Assembly (NCBI GenBank): GCA_012520505.1
Contig: JAAYOC010000021.1
Coordinates: 143,218 to 207,217 of the forward strand
Reading direction: 5' to 3'
Source of the DNA: Oscillospiraceae bacterium
GTDB lineage: Bacteria > Bacillota > Clostridia > Oscillospirales > Acutalibacteraceae
DNA length: 64,000 bases
Made by a program: the position numbers and the translations under genes. Below, in pieces: positions 26,324-36,400 of this stretch (position 1 is its first letter; the number at the start of each line of letters is the position of its first letter). The notes below the pieces were generated by a model, which searched no databases, was not told the DNA's origin, and saw nothing but the letters and a program-made list of their open reading frames with translations.

Positions 26324-27811
26324 ATGAGTAACAAGTTATTAGAAAAGTACGGGCTTTACATTGATGGAAAATGGCAAGATGCATCCAATGGTGCAACATT
26401 TGAAGCTAAAAGCCCAATTGATGGTACACATCTAGCGCTCTGTGCAGAAGCTACTGAGCAGGATGTGAATGAGGCGGTATGTGCCGCATGGAAAGCTTTT
26501 GAGAGTTGGAAAAAAACAACTCCCGCTGAAAGATCCGACATTTTGTATAAAATAGCCGATGTCATTGAAGAGAACAAAGAATGGCTGGCTGAAGTCGAAA
26601 CAAGAGATAACGGAAAACCGATTCGTGAAACTCTTGCTATTGACATTCCTTATAGTGTCGAACACTTTAGATATTTTGCCGGTTGCATTCTGGCTGAAGA
26701 AGGACAGGCTTCTGTCTTAAATGAAACTTTCCTTTCTTTGATTTTGAGGGAACCAATTGGTGTTGTTGGACAAATTGTACCTTGGAACTTCCCGTTTTTG
26801 ATGGCTGCTTGGAAACTTGCACCAGTAATAGCTGCTGGTGATTGTACTGTTTTCAAACCTTCAAGCGCAACTTCACTTTCGGTGCTTGAATTTGCAAGAT
26901 TGACGGATGGTATTTTGCCGAAGGGTGTTTTCAACGTTATAACCGGATCAGGTTCAAAAGCTGGACAATATATTCTTGAGCACAAAGGTTTCAGAAAACT
27001 TGCCTTTACCGGTTCAACAGAGGTTGGTAGAACTGTAGGGTTGGCTGCAGCAGATAGAATCATTCCTTCTACTCTTGAACTCGGAGGAAAGAGTGCCAAC
27101 ATATTCTTTGATGACTGTGATTTTGATCAAGCAATTGATGGTGCTCAACTGGGAATTTTATTTAATCAAGGGCAGGTTTGTTGTGCAGGTAGCAGAATAT
27201 TTGTTCAGGATACCTTCTATGATAAGTTCGTTGCTGCTTTGACAAAAGCATTTAACGGTATTAAGGTAGGAGATCCGCTTAATCCGGAAACACAAATGGG
27301 TTCACAAATAAATCGAGCACAGCTAAAGAAAATTTTAGATTACATTGATATAGGTAAAGCAGAGGGAGCAACTGTTGCTTGCGGTGGCGTTAAGGTTGAT
27401 GACGGAGAACTTGAAAAAGGAAGCTTTATGAGACCAACCTTGCTGACAAATGTTACAAATAAGATGCGAGTTGCTCAAGAAGAGATATTTGGACCTGTTG
27501 CTTGTGTAATTAAGTTCCATGATGAACAGGAAGTCGTTAAAATGGCAAATGATTCTGTCTATGGACTCGGAGGTGCAGTCTGGACCAAAGATATTGCAAG
27601 AGCGATTCGTGTAGCACGCAACATTGAAACGGGACGTATGTGGATTAATACATACAACCAAATTCCTGCACACAGTCCATTCGGAGGATATAAAGAATCC
27701 GGAATTGGTAGGGAAACGCATAAGATGATTCTTGAGCATTACACGCAAAAGAAGAATATTATGATTAATTTGAACTACGATCCAAGCGGATTTTATCCAA
27801 AGAAGTATTAA
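26324..27811 (+). CDS. NAD(P)-dependent aldehyde dehydrogenase
   Basis: A 495-aa member of the classical ALDH superfamily, oxidising aldehydes to carboxylic acids. The visible signatures are VPWNFPFLMAAWKLAP with the cofactor-contacting Lys in FKPS, the catalytic Glu in LELGGKSA, the catalytic Cys in FNQGQVCCAGSR, and EEIFGPV and the C-terminal SPFGGYKESGIGRE. Length is typical. AGGAGGT precedes the ATG. The sequence most resembles betaine-aldehyde/general ALDHs, but the substrate cannot be assigned. A small Cys-rich gene follows by 6 nt. Confidence 0.93.
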   Translation: MSNKLLEKYGLYIDGKWQDASNGATFEAKSPIDGTHLALCAEATEQDVNEAVCAAWKAFESWKKTTPAERSDILYKIADVIEENKEWLAEVETRDNGKPIRETLAIDIPYSVEHFRYFAGCILAEEGQASVLNETFLSLILREPIGVVGQIVPWNFPFLMAAWKLAPVIAAGDCTVFKPSSATSLSVLEFARLTDGILPKGVFNVITGSGSKAGQYILEHKGFRKLAFTGSTEVGRTVGLAAADRIIPSTLELGGKSANIFFDDCDFDQAIDGAQLGILFNQGQVCCAGSRIFVQDTFYDKFVAALTKAFNGIKVGDPLNPETQMGSQINRAQLKKILDYIDIGKAEGATVACGGVKVDDGELEKGSFMRPTLLTNVTNKMRVAQEEIFGPVACVIKFHDEQEVVKMANDSVYGLGGAVWTKDIARAIRVARNIETGRMWINTYNQIPAHSPFGGYKESGIGRETHKMILEHYTQKKNIMINLNYDPSGFYPKKY

Positions 27812-27817
27812 GCTGAA

Positions 27818-28024
27818 ATGAAGCGGGAAAGAAAATGTTATAGCTTCAAATGTGAGCGATATCCAAAGTGTGCTATGGCTGCCGGAAGCTGTTGCGATGT
27901 AGGTAAGGATGCTTACGGGGAAGAAAATATAATTAAGGACAGTGAATGCCTTAACAAAAAAAATTACCCGTTATACGTTCCCAAAAATAATTCGCACGCT
28001 TTTGATTTGGAAAAAATTACGTAA
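27818..28024 (+). CDS. Cysteine-rich small protein
   Basis: A 68-aa protein with six cysteines in the first 44 residues (CYSFKCERYPKC, GSCC, then SEC), a pattern suited to a metal or iron-sulfur site. It starts 6 nt after the ALDH stop and ends before a strong terminator, so it shares the ALDH transcript. The ribosome binding site is weak, consistent with coupling. Family not recognised. Confidence 0.6.
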   Translation: MKRERKCYSFKCERYPKCAMAAGSCCDVGKDAYGEENIIKDSECLNKKNYPLYVPKNNSHAFDLEKIT

Positions 28025-28049
28025 AAATTTTAAATTCAAACCTAAAATT

Positions 28050-28101
28050 CAGGGATGCTTTCTCGTAGTCTGAACAAAGAGAAAGCATCCCTGATGTTTT
28101 T
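28050..28101 (+). terminator. Strong intrinsic terminator after the ALDH unit
   Basis: CAGGGATGCTTTCTC pairs with GAGAAAGCATCCCTG (15 bp, perfect) over a 14-nt loop, followed by ATGTTTTT. Confidence 0.92.
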
Positions 28102-28172
28102 ATGAGTTGACGCTAACTATGACTTGCTTTGTCTTAATTTTTTGCCGGTTGATAAGTTAGCAAAATTTTTTT

Positions 28173-28261
28173 TGGCGGAGACGGTGGGATTCGAACCCAC
28201 GTGCCCGTGAGGGCCAACGCATTTCGAGTGCGCCCCGTTATGACCTCTTCGATACGTCTCC
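28173..28261 (-). tRNA. tRNA-Ser (anticodon CGA)
   Basis: The minus strand folds as a class II tRNA. The acceptor stem is GGAGACG/CGTCTCC, with discriminator G and encoded CCA. The anticodon loop is CTCGAAA (anticodon CGA, reading UCG). It has a long variable arm (GGCCCTCACGGGCAC) and a T arm GTGGGTTCGAATCCCAC. The long variable arm confirms serine identity. Confidence 0.95.
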
Positions 28262-28273
28262 AAATACAAGGGA

Positions 28274-28302
28274 ATTATAACAAAATATGTATATGCTAGC
28301 AA
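28274..28302 (-). promoter_or_regulatory. Promoter of tRNA-Ser
   Basis: On the minus strand TTGCTA and TATAAT are 17 nt apart, with TG upstream of the -10 (TGTTATAAT), a few bases before the tRNA 5' end. Confidence 0.7.
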
Positions 28303-28352
28303 CAATTTTTAGATGTTTTATATGAACATTCACTGATTTGTACTTTATAGGT

Positions 28353-28380
28353 TTGTTTTTAAACATTAATGTGGTAAAAT
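28353..28380 (+). promoter_or_regulatory. Promoter of the NuoE/NuoF/NuoG-GltD-like operon
   Basis: TTGTTT and TAAAAT are separated by 16 nt, about 60 nt before the first ATG at 28442. Confidence 0.55.
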
Positions 28381-28441
28381 GTAACAGTTATTTTCTGGAA
28401 TTACATACAGAATACATATACGTACACAAGGAGGGAAAAAT

Positions 28442-28939
28442 ATGGATTGTTGTAACAATAAGGTTTCAGATTTGACTTTGATTAAAGAAACATTAGACCA
28501 CTACAAGTCAATTCCAGGTAGCCTTATAGCAATTCTACAAAAAGCACAGGATATTTACGGGTATCTTCCTATTGATGTAATTTATCACATCGCAGAAGAA
28601 ACGGGTGTTGCTCCTGCAAATGTTATGGGTGTTGCGACCTTTTACACCCAGTTTAGATTAAAGCCTGTTGGTAAATATCTCATTATGCTTTGTCAGGGAA
28701 CAGCATGTCACGTAAACGGTTCAGGTCTTATTGAACAGGCAATTACAGATGAGCTTGGTATTGAAGATGGTGAAACAACGGAAGACGGCTTGTTTACACT
28801 TAAAAACGTTGCTTGTCTTGGTTGTTGCAGTCTTTCACCTGTAATGATGATTAACGGTGAGACTTACGGAAGTCTTACTCCTGACTCGACAAAAACAGTT
28901 TTAAGACAATTAGCAGAAAAGGCAGGTGAGGCATCATGA
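28442..28939 (+). CDS. NuoE/HydC-like thioredoxin-fold 2Fe-2S subunit
   Basis: A 165-aa subunit of the 24-kDa NADH-dehydrogenase family (NuoE, HydC). The helical N-terminus includes GSLIAILQKAQDIYGYLP and GVATFYTQF. The 2Fe-2S ligands are in LCQGTACHVNG and VACLGCCSLSP. Such subunits pass electrons between the FMN site of the NuoF/HydB partner and the rest of the complex. AGGAGGG precedes the ATG, and its stop overlaps the next start by 4 nt. Confidence 0.92.
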   Translation: MDCCNNKVSDLTLIKETLDHYKSIPGSLIAILQKAQDIYGYLPIDVIYHIAEETGVAPANVMGVATFYTQFRLKPVGKYLIMLCQGTACHVNGSGLIEQAITDELGIEDGETTEDGLFTLKNVACLGCCSLSPVMMINGETYGSLTPDSTKTVLRQLAEKAGEAS

Positions 28940-30693
28940 AGATAGTAATCGGTGAAGGTAGCTGTGGTCTTGCAGCTGGTGCCGGTAAGGTTCATAGCAG
29001 ACTTGATGTTCTTTTTTCTGAATCTAACCCTGCAAATGCTGAAGTTACGATTACAGGTTGTAATGGTATGTGTTTTCTTGAACCAATTGTTGATATTTAT
29101 GATGATGGTGGTGAGCTTCACAGGTTTGTACACATTAAAGAAAAAGATGCTGAAGTAATTCATGATGCAGTTTGTAGCAATGATCTTTCAAAGCTTGATT
29201 CTCTTCGTATTTCTGACGAAGATGCATCTTTCTTAAGTCAGCAGACTCGTATAGCACTTCGTAACTGCGGTAACATTAATCCTATGAGTATTGATGAATA
29301 CATCGCAACAGGCGGATATGTTGCTCTTGAAAAGATTCTTAAGGGTATGAGCCAAGATGATGTAATTGATGAAATCGACAAGTCAGGTCTTAAGGGTCGT
29401 GGTGGTGCCGGTTTCTCAACAGCTTTTAAATGGAGGGCAGCAAAAGCTGCTGATGATGCAGAAAAATATCTCATTTGTAACGCTGACGAAGGCGACCCGG
29501 GTGCATTTATGGACCGTGCAATTATTGAAGGTGATCCACACGCACTTGTAGAAGGTATGCTTATCGGTGCTTATGCAATTGGTGCATCCGAGGCAATTAT
29601 TTATGTACGTGCTGAGTATCCTCTTGCAATTAAACGTCTTGAAAATGCCATAAAAGAGGCTACGGAGCGCGAATATCTTGGTAAAAATATTTTTGGCTCA
29701 AACTTCTCATGTTCTATGAGGATAAAGGCTGGTGCTGGTGCATTCGTATGTGGTGAAGAAACAGCTCTTATCGAGTCACTTGAAGGTAAGCGAGGTATGC
29801 CACGTCTTAAACCTCCGTTTCCGGCACAGTCCGGTTTTTGGTTTAAACCTTCTAACATAAATAACGTTGAAACATATGCAAACGTACCATGGATTATTGC
29901 AAATGGTGGAAATGCTTTTGCAGCAATGGGTACCGACGATTCAAAGGGTACGAAAGTATTTGCATTAACAGGTAAGATTAAACGTGGTGGACTTGTTGAG
30001 ATACCAATGGGTAAAACACTTCGTGAAGTAATTTACGACATTGGTGGCGGCATCCGTGGCGACAAGGAATTTAAGGCTGTTCAGCTTGGTGGACCTTCCG
30101 GTGGATGTGTACCTGCATCGCTTCTTGATACAAAGATTGATTATAAGACACTTGGCCAAACAGGCGCTATCATGGGTTCTGGCGGAATGGTTGTTATGGA
30201 TAAAACAACTTGTATGGTAGGTATGGCTAGGTTTTTCCTTGACTTTACGGCTAAAGAGAGTTGTGGTAAGTGCGTACATTGTCGAATAGGTACAAAGCGC
30301 ATGCTTGAAGTTCTTGATAGAATTGTTAAAGGTGAAGGAAAAGATGGAGACATCGAAATGCTTGAGGACCTTTGCATTGCAGTTAAAGACGGTGCTCTTT
30401 GTGGACTTGGACAAACAGCTCCGAACCCTGTTCTTACAACAATTCGCTATTTCCGTGAAGAAATGGAAGCTCATATTGCTGAAAAGCGTTGTCCGGCAGG
30501 CGAATGTGTAGACCTTATCACATACTCAATCGATAAAGATAAATGTATCGGTTGTAGTCTCTGTGCTAGAAAGTGTCCAACTGAGGCAATCACCGGTGAA
30601 ATTAAATCACCATTCGAAATAGACGTAGATAAATGTACTAAGTGCGGTAACTGTAGAACAGTTTGTAAGTACGAAGCAATTTTAGTTAAGTAA
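28936..30693 (+). CDS. NuoF/HydB-like NADH-binding flavoprotein subunit
   Basis: A 585-aa subunit. A thioredoxin-like 2Fe-2S N-terminus (residues 1-90) precedes the NuoF core, with NAD/FMN motifs GRGGAGFSTAFKW and CNADEGDPGAFMDR. The N3-type 4Fe-4S site is ESCGKCVHCRIGTKRM. A C-terminal pair of 4Fe-4S clusters (CIGCSLCARKC, CTKCGNCRTVC) is present, as in HydB-type bifurcating enzymes. It oxidises or reduces NAD(H) and relays electrons to FeS clusters. It is co-transcribed with the NuoE- and NuoG/GltD-like genes. Confidence 0.92.
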   Translation: MKIVIGEGSCGLAAGAGKVHSRLDVLFSESNPANAEVTITGCNGMCFLEPIVDIYDDGGELHRFVHIKEKDAEVIHDAVCSNDLSKLDSLRISDEDASFLSQQTRIALRNCGNINPMSIDEYIATGGYVALEKILKGMSQDDVIDEIDKSGLKGRGGAGFSTAFKWRAAKAADDAEKYLICNADEGDPGAFMDRAIIEGDPHALVEGMLIGAYAIGASEAIIYVRAEYPLAIKRLENAIKEATEREYLGKNIFGSNFSCSMRIKAGAGAFVCGEETALIESLEGKRGMPRLKPPFPAQSGFWFKPSNINNVETYANVPWIIANGGNAFAAMGTDDSKGTKVFALTGKIKRGGLVEIPMGKTLREVIYDIGGGIRGDKEFKAVQLGGPSGGCVPASLLDTKIDYKTLGQTGAIMGSGGMVVMDKTTCMVGMARFFLDFTAKESCGKCVHCRIGTKRMLEVLDRIVKGEGKDGDIEMLEDLCIAVKDGALCGLGQTAPNPVLTTIRYFREEMEAHIAEKRCPAGECVDLITYSIDKDKCIGCSLCARKCPTEAITGEIKSPFEIDVDKCTKCGNCRTVCKYEAILVK

Positions 30694-30705
30694 GGAGGGA
30701 TAACT

Positions 30706-32733
30706 ATGGCTATTAAATATACAATTGACGGTATAGAAGTAATTGCTGAGCAAGGCGAAACAATACTTTCATCAGCAACAAGAGCAGGCGTAGAAATCCC
30801 TACTCTTTGCTTCTCAGATAAAACAGCAATTTACGGCGCTTGTGGAGTATGTGTAGTTGAGGCTGAAGGCGTGCCAAAGCTTCTTCGTGCATGTTCTGCA
30901 ATTCCACAGGATGGTTATGTTGTTCGTACAGATACTGAGCGCGTTCTTCGTGCCAGAAAAACTGCATTTGAACTTCTCCTTTCTGATCATACTGGCGACT
31001 GCCGTGGACCTTGTAAGCTTAAGTGCCCGGCAGGTACAGACTGTCAGAAGTATGTAAATGAAATTAAAGATGGAAAATATTATGATGCAGTTGCAACCAT
31101 ATATGATGTGTTCCCACTTCCGGCTTCAATTGGTCGTGTATGTCCACATCCTTGTGAAGATGCTTGTCGTCGTGAATTGGTAGAGGAGCCAATCTCAATC
31201 GCATTTCTTAAGGCTTTTGCAGCAGATAAGGTGCTTGCATCAGACAACAAGTATAAGATCACTACAGGTGCCGATTCAGGTAAGCGCGTAGCTATCATTG
31301 GTGGTGGTCCTGCAGGTCTTACAGCGGCTGTAAAACTTCGTGAATACGGTCATGCTGTAACAATCTTTGATCAGCAACCAAAGATGGGTGGTATGCTTCG
31401 TTATGGTATTCCACAATACAGACTTCCAAAAGAAATTCTGGATGCTGAGATTGCTATCATTGAAGAGGCCGGCGTTGTTATGAAGAACAACGTTAAACTC
31501 GGAAAAGATATTCAGTTTAATGAAATTGTGAAAACATATGATGCAGTTCTTGTTGCTATTGGGGCTTGGACTTCAGTTCCAATGTCAGTACCTGGCGAAG
31601 ATCTTGATGGAGTTCTTGGTGGTATTTATTTCCTTGAGAAACTCGGTCATGGTGAAAGACCGGTGGTAGGCGAGAAGGTAGCAGTTTGCGGTGGTGGTAA
31701 CACAGCAATGGATGCTTGCCGTACGGCAGTTCGTCTTGGTGCAAAAGAGGTTTACGTAGTTTATCGTAGAACTCGTAATGAAATGCCGGCAGCAGACATA
31801 GAAATCGAAGAGGCTGAGGAAGAGGGAGTAATCTTCAAATTCCTTACAAATCCAATCGAAATCTATGGTGAAAACGGAAAAGTTACAGGTATGAAACTTC
31901 AAAAGATGGAACTTGGTGAACCGGACGAGTCCGGACGCCGTAGCCCTGTTGCAATTCCTGGTGCTACAGAAGACATTAAAGTTGATAATGTTTTCATGGC
32001 TATTGGTCAGGTTGCAAACTGTGAAGGTGTTGAGGGTGTTGAACTCACAAGAAAGGGAACAATTCTTTGTGATGAAATGACTTTCCGTACAAATATTCCT
32101 AACGTATTTGCAGCCGGTGACGTTACAAACTGGGGTGCTGGAATAGCAATTGAAGCAATTGAAGAAGCAATTAAAGCTGCATTTTGCATTAACAACTTCC
32201 TTGAAGGTGATGAGGTTCGTTATAAGGCTACTTATTTTGTAGAAAGAGAAGTAACTCCGGAAGAGTTTGAAGACCGCGAAAAGCAGCATAGAGAGAAAAT
32301 GCCAGGTCCTACACCGGAAGAAAGAATAAAGAGTTTTATGCCGGTGTATGATGGCTTTACGGAAGAACAGGCTAGGGCAGAGGCTTCCAGATGTCTTGAG
32401 TGTGGTTGCCACGATTACTATGATTGTAAGCTTATTAAATATGCTAACTGGTTTGACGTAGAACCTGCACGTTTTGGTGGTTCTAAGCGTGAGAGACCAC
32501 TTCTTGAAATTGCAGATGTAATTGAGCACAATGCAGATAAGTGTGTTCTTTGCGGACTTTGCTATAGAACTTGTGAACAGGTTGAAGGAAAGACCTTTAT
32601 CGGTCTTTACAATAGAGGATTTGAAACTGTAATCAATCCAATGTTCCCAAGAATAGAAGCGGCAGCTTACTGTGCAACTTGTGGTAAATGTGTAGACGTT
32701 TGTCCAACAGGTGCAATGAGGAAAAAGTTTTAA
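30706..32733 (+). CDS. NuoG-N/GltD-like iron-sulfur flavoprotein (NADPH oxidoreductase type)
   Basis: A 675-aa multidomain protein. It has an N-terminal 2Fe-2S ferredoxin (CFSDKTAIYGACGVC), a NuoG-type His/Cys cluster (HTGDCRGPCKLKCPAGTDC), and a GltD/NfnB-like core with FAD motif VAIIGGGPAGLTAA and NAD(P) motif VAVCGGGNTAMDACRTA. C-terminal clusters follow (CLECGCHDYYDC, CVLCGLCYRTC, CATCGKCVDVC). GltD/NfnB-like cores commonly use NADPH. With the NuoE and NuoF partners it suggests an NADH/NADPH/ferredoxin-linked, possibly bifurcating complex. No hydrogenase or formate dehydrogenase catalytic subunit lies next to it. Confidence 0.9.
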   Translation: MAIKYTIDGIEVIAEQGETILSSATRAGVEIPTLCFSDKTAIYGACGVCVVEAEGVPKLLRACSAIPQDGYVVRTDTERVLRARKTAFELLLSDHTGDCRGPCKLKCPAGTDCQKYVNEIKDGKYYDAVATIYDVFPLPASIGRVCPHPCEDACRRELVEEPISIAFLKAFAADKVLASDNKYKITTGADSGKRVAIIGGGPAGLTAAVKLREYGHAVTIFDQQPKMGGMLRYGIPQYRLPKEILDAEIAIIEEAGVVMKNNVKLGKDIQFNEIVKTYDAVLVAIGAWTSVPMSVPGEDLDGVLGGIYFLEKLGHGERPVVGEKVAVCGGGNTAMDACRTAVRLGAKEVYVVYRRTRNEMPAADIEIEEAEEEGVIFKFLTNPIEIYGENGKVTGMKLQKMELGEPDESGRRSPVAIPGATEDIKVDNVFMAIGQVANCEGVEGVELTRKGTILCDEMTFRTNIPNVFAAGDVTNWGAGIAIEAIEEAIKAAFCINNFLEGDEVRYKATYFVEREVTPEEFEDREKQHREKMPGPTPEERIKSFMPVYDGFTEEQARAEASRCLECGCHDYYDCKLIKYANWFDVEPARFGGSKRERPLLEIADVIEHNADKCVLCGLCYRTCEQVEGKTFIGLYNRGFETVINPMFPRIEAAAYCATCGKCVDVCPTGAMRKKF

Positions 32734-32821
32734 TTAGATAAGAAAAAATTCTAATTAAATAAGAAAAAATGCTTAGCATAGATAAATCTTAATTAGAAGT
32801 AATTAAAAGAAACTATTAAAT

Positions 32822-32856
32822 AAAAAGAGCGGTTCAATATTGAATCGCTCTTTTTA
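32822..32856. terminator. Bidirectional terminator
   Basis: AAAGAGCG and CGCTCTTT flank an inner TTCAATATTGAA palindrome with one mismatch, with A and T runs on both sides. It serves the convergent oxidoreductase operon and the CsoR-like gene. Confidence 0.88.
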
Positions 32857-32875
32857 ATTTTTCTATTAAATTTTC

Positions 32876-33307
32876 TTATTTTAAGAATTTATCTATTAGT
32901 CCATAGAGTTTTTCAAAGGCTTCTTCATCGGACTTTTTTGCTGCATTGTCGATTGAATATTTAAAGTGTCCTTTTATTATTACTCTAGCGGTACTATTAA
33001 CTGATGAGGCGATAGCTGCAAGTTGTACCAGTATATCGTTTGCATTTCTATTATCAGTCACCATGCGTTTAACTGATTCAAGATGTCCAACTATTCGAGA
33101 AAGTCTGTTTAAGATAACTTTTTGTTCGTCTTTAGAATGGCTTACCGGATGATAACTTGAAGAGGTTGTCTTAACAGGAGATATAACAGTTTTGTCTGCA
33201 TCAACTTCGGTTACTATAAATTCTCCACTGTCTTGTAAGTCTTTTGCAATTTTTGAAATAATTTCTTCTGCAGTGCCATCGCTACAGTCAAGATGAAGAG
33301 TTTTCAT
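32876..33307 (-). CDS. CsoR/RcnR-family regulator with N-terminal extension and no core cysteines
   Basis: A 143-aa protein whose C-terminal about 85 residues match the CsoR/RcnR (DUF156) four-helix regulators (LNRLSRIVGHLESVKRMV, DILVQLAAIASSVNSTARVIIKGH). In copper-sensing CsoR the ligands are C-H-C. Here the first Cys is Ala (NANDIL), the His is kept (KGH), and the last Cys is Ser (HFKYSI). It is therefore unlikely to sense Cu(I) in the usual way. The N-terminal 55 residues start MKTLHLDCSDG, faintly like the N-terminus of nickel-insertion LarC proteins. The ligand and target are unknown. Confidence 0.82.
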   Translation of the reverse strand: MKTLHLDCSDGTAEEIISKIAKDLQDSGEFIVTEVDADKTVISPVKTTSSSYHPVSHSKDEQKVILNRLSRIVGHLESVKRMVTDNRNANDILVQLAAIASSVNSTARVIIKGHFKYSIDNAAKKSDEEAFEKLYGLIDKFLK

Positions 33308-33456
33308 TTAATTTAGTCGTCCTTTTTGATTAGTTGTCTTTTAATCAAGCTTTCGGCAAATTTTTAATAACATTCCTGCACGTCATGAAATCTTTTAATC
33401 CTTGGCATAAACTTTATATTTTAAAAATTTTTTGCAACTTGACTTAAAAATCAATG

Positions 33457-36400
33457 TTATTCAGACACAGAATTGTCGCTATACACTTCTTTTAGTGTGG
33501 ATGATGTATCAATAGTTCCTATGCCGAAATCATCTGCATTAATATTTCTAATGAAGATGGTAATTTTTTGTTCGCGAGTTCCATAAACAATTGTTACTTC
33601 AGCAAAATTCCTTTCCCCACGATTTGATTTGAAATATTTTATTAGATAAGCAGAATGGTTTTGGAAATATTCAGTAAGCTCGTCAAGATAGGTTAGACGT
33701 CTAAATGCTGATTGATCTTCTTCAGCAATAATAGCATTTTTAATTTCGACAGAGAGTTTTGAGTAATCTAGTTTTTCGGCATCCCAAATATAGTTTTCAA
33801 AACTCTTACCGCCAATAATTTGAACTTCTTCTGTGTTACAGTCAACAGAATAGCAGTAGTCAAACATTGCAAGTGCATAGCTTAACCTATATGCATATTC
33901 GTTTAGGTTCTTTTCAGTTTCCCTAAATTCGTTAACTGATGATTTGAACAGGTAAACTGTTTCGTCTTGACCATAACCAAAAGGCTTAGCAATTACCAAT
34001 ATTTCTTTCCACACATAGTCCTCAGATCCAGGGAATGCTCTTTCCTGGAAAGCTACTTGGAATTGAGTCATTTCCTTGTCATTGTAGAAATTTATGAGTC
34101 CTTCTAGGCTAAGAGTTTGTCTTACTGTTTCTCTGTCAGTTTCTTTGATGAATGATTGAATCATATTCTCAACATAGAGAGAATATTTACCTTCAAAACT
34201 CTTAGGGTAAGGGTTTTTATTTGTAAAGTCAGCACAATCAAAGAGATCCTTTTTTAACATTATACGAAATACAGCCTCAAATACATTTGAAAAAGCAACA
34301 TCAGTAACGTAGTGTTGAAGCTGGAGATTAACCTCTTTAATTTTTTCTTCGGTTATATCTTCAACTGTGAGGAGTATTTTTTCAGTTGAGTCTCCTTGTA
34401 CAGAGAAAGTTGCAACATAATAAGAATAAGTTGAAACTTTCCTTGAAGGTTTAGCTTGAACTTCCACTATAATGCTTTCTTTATTTTTTGCCTCCATAAA
34501 ATATCGCCTTAGATGTTCAATACTACAAACAGTTGCTAGAACTTCCCTATAATCAGGATGAAGAAGATTTTCGACGATAAATGAAAGGAGCACATCAAAC
34601 TCTTTAACATCTTTAACAGCTTCAAGAATTACTGAATGTGTTTCAAGAAATTCAACTGTTGCATTAGTTAAATCAAGCTCGAATACAGCACCATTAAAGT
34701 GCGAGTATGCAGCTGAAAAACGTTTCTGCATAGTTTCAAGTATTTCTTCTGTCTCTTTGTAGTCATCAATGATATTAAAGTAAGCAAAAAAGATTTGGCT
34801 GTCTGTACGCCCACCACGGGCTTTGATTATATGAAGTTTCATCCAAGAATAAGAACCATCTTTTCTCATATGTCTATATTCAAAACCGAGGTCTGAATTT
34901 GTTTTGAAATGGTTTGAAAGGAAAAGTGGATTTAGGTTTGTTTGTACCATTTCAAGGTCTTTCGGATGAACATATTTTGGAGCAAGTTCTTGAGTGAAGG
35001 CTGAATAGAAACCACGCTCAGGGATAGCATCAAACCTAACATTTTTATCGCCTGGATAGTAAATATGGTAAATGTTGCCACCAGTATTAATTTCAACAAT
35101 TGCAGCATATGCTTTTCTAAGAGTGTGCTCTATGCTGCTTGAAAGTGGCATGTCAAGAGGAACTACTTCGAATTTATCAAAGTCGTGGTCGTAACCAGAG
35201 TCTGTATCAAGATTTTCATTATCAAGCTTCTCTTCAAATTCAGTGAGAGGAAGAGGTTTTGAATAAATATAACCTTGAATTAAAGTACAGCCTACGAGTT
35301 TGAGGTATTCAGCTACATCAAGTGTTTCAACACCTTCAGCTACAGTTTTAATACCAAGGGAGCGGGCCATAGCAATAACACTTCGAATGATTGAGCGATC
35401 ACGTTCTGCATTTTCGCTCTCCCTGAAGAAAAGTTTATCGAGTTTTAAAGTGTTAACAGGTAGTTCTTTAAGGATATTAAGCGAAGAATAACCGGAACCA
35501 AAGTCGTCCATTGAACAAGTAAAACCGTGTTTTTGTAAATCAACAATGGTTTCTTTAAAGAGTTTCTCATTTTCGAAGAATATGCTCTCTGTAAATTCAA
35601 GTTCAATTAAACCATCAGGTATCTCATATTTATCTTTTATTGCGATGTATGATTCTCTAAAATTAAGCATCGTAATTTCAACAGGAGAAATATTTAGTGA
35701 AATTGGAACAACAGGAAGTCCATCGTTAAGCCTCATTCTAATGAAACGAGATACAACTTCCATAACGTAGAGATCTATGTTATGAACAAAGCGATTTTGT
35801 TCAAAGATAGGGATAAACTTAATAGGTGGTACGACACCCTTTTCAGGATCAATCCAGCGGATAAGTGCTTCACCACCGGCAAGCTTACCGTTGATAGTTC
35901 TGTATTTTGGTTGAATGTAGACTCTAAATTCACCATTTTTAAGTGCGTCATACATTTTAGCTTCAATATCTTTTTTCTCGATCTGCGCATTATGAACGGA
36001 GATGTCATATATGGCAATACCTGTATCGAGATATTTAATTGAATGGAGAGCTACAAGAGCTCTGTCATAAAGAGCATTAATAGACATTTCATCAATGTCA
36101 CCCGGGAGAATTTTATATACTCCCATTTGTGTTTCAAGACGAATATGTGCTTCAGCAAGTGGTTTAATTGTACTGATACGATCTGTCAATTGATAAATGA
36201 AATGATTTGTATCAGTGTTACCTAAATCTCTTTTAGTGAGGATTACAAATTTATCACCCGAAATACGTGCGAAAAGCTCATCCTCAAGAAGGAGATTGTT
36301 TATCTCTTTAGTAATTTCAACAAGTATAAAATCTCCGGTATCATATCCGAAAGTATCATTGATATAGCGGAAGCCTACCATATCTACACAACAGATATAG

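Noticed and set aside
28117-28305. 62-aa minus-strand ORF
   Set aside because: It covers the tRNA-Ser gene and its promoter.
31585-32529. 314-aa minus-strand ORF
   Set aside because: It is the antisense shadow of the NuoG/GltD-like gene, with Cys/Phe/Asn-rich sequence and no ribosome binding site.
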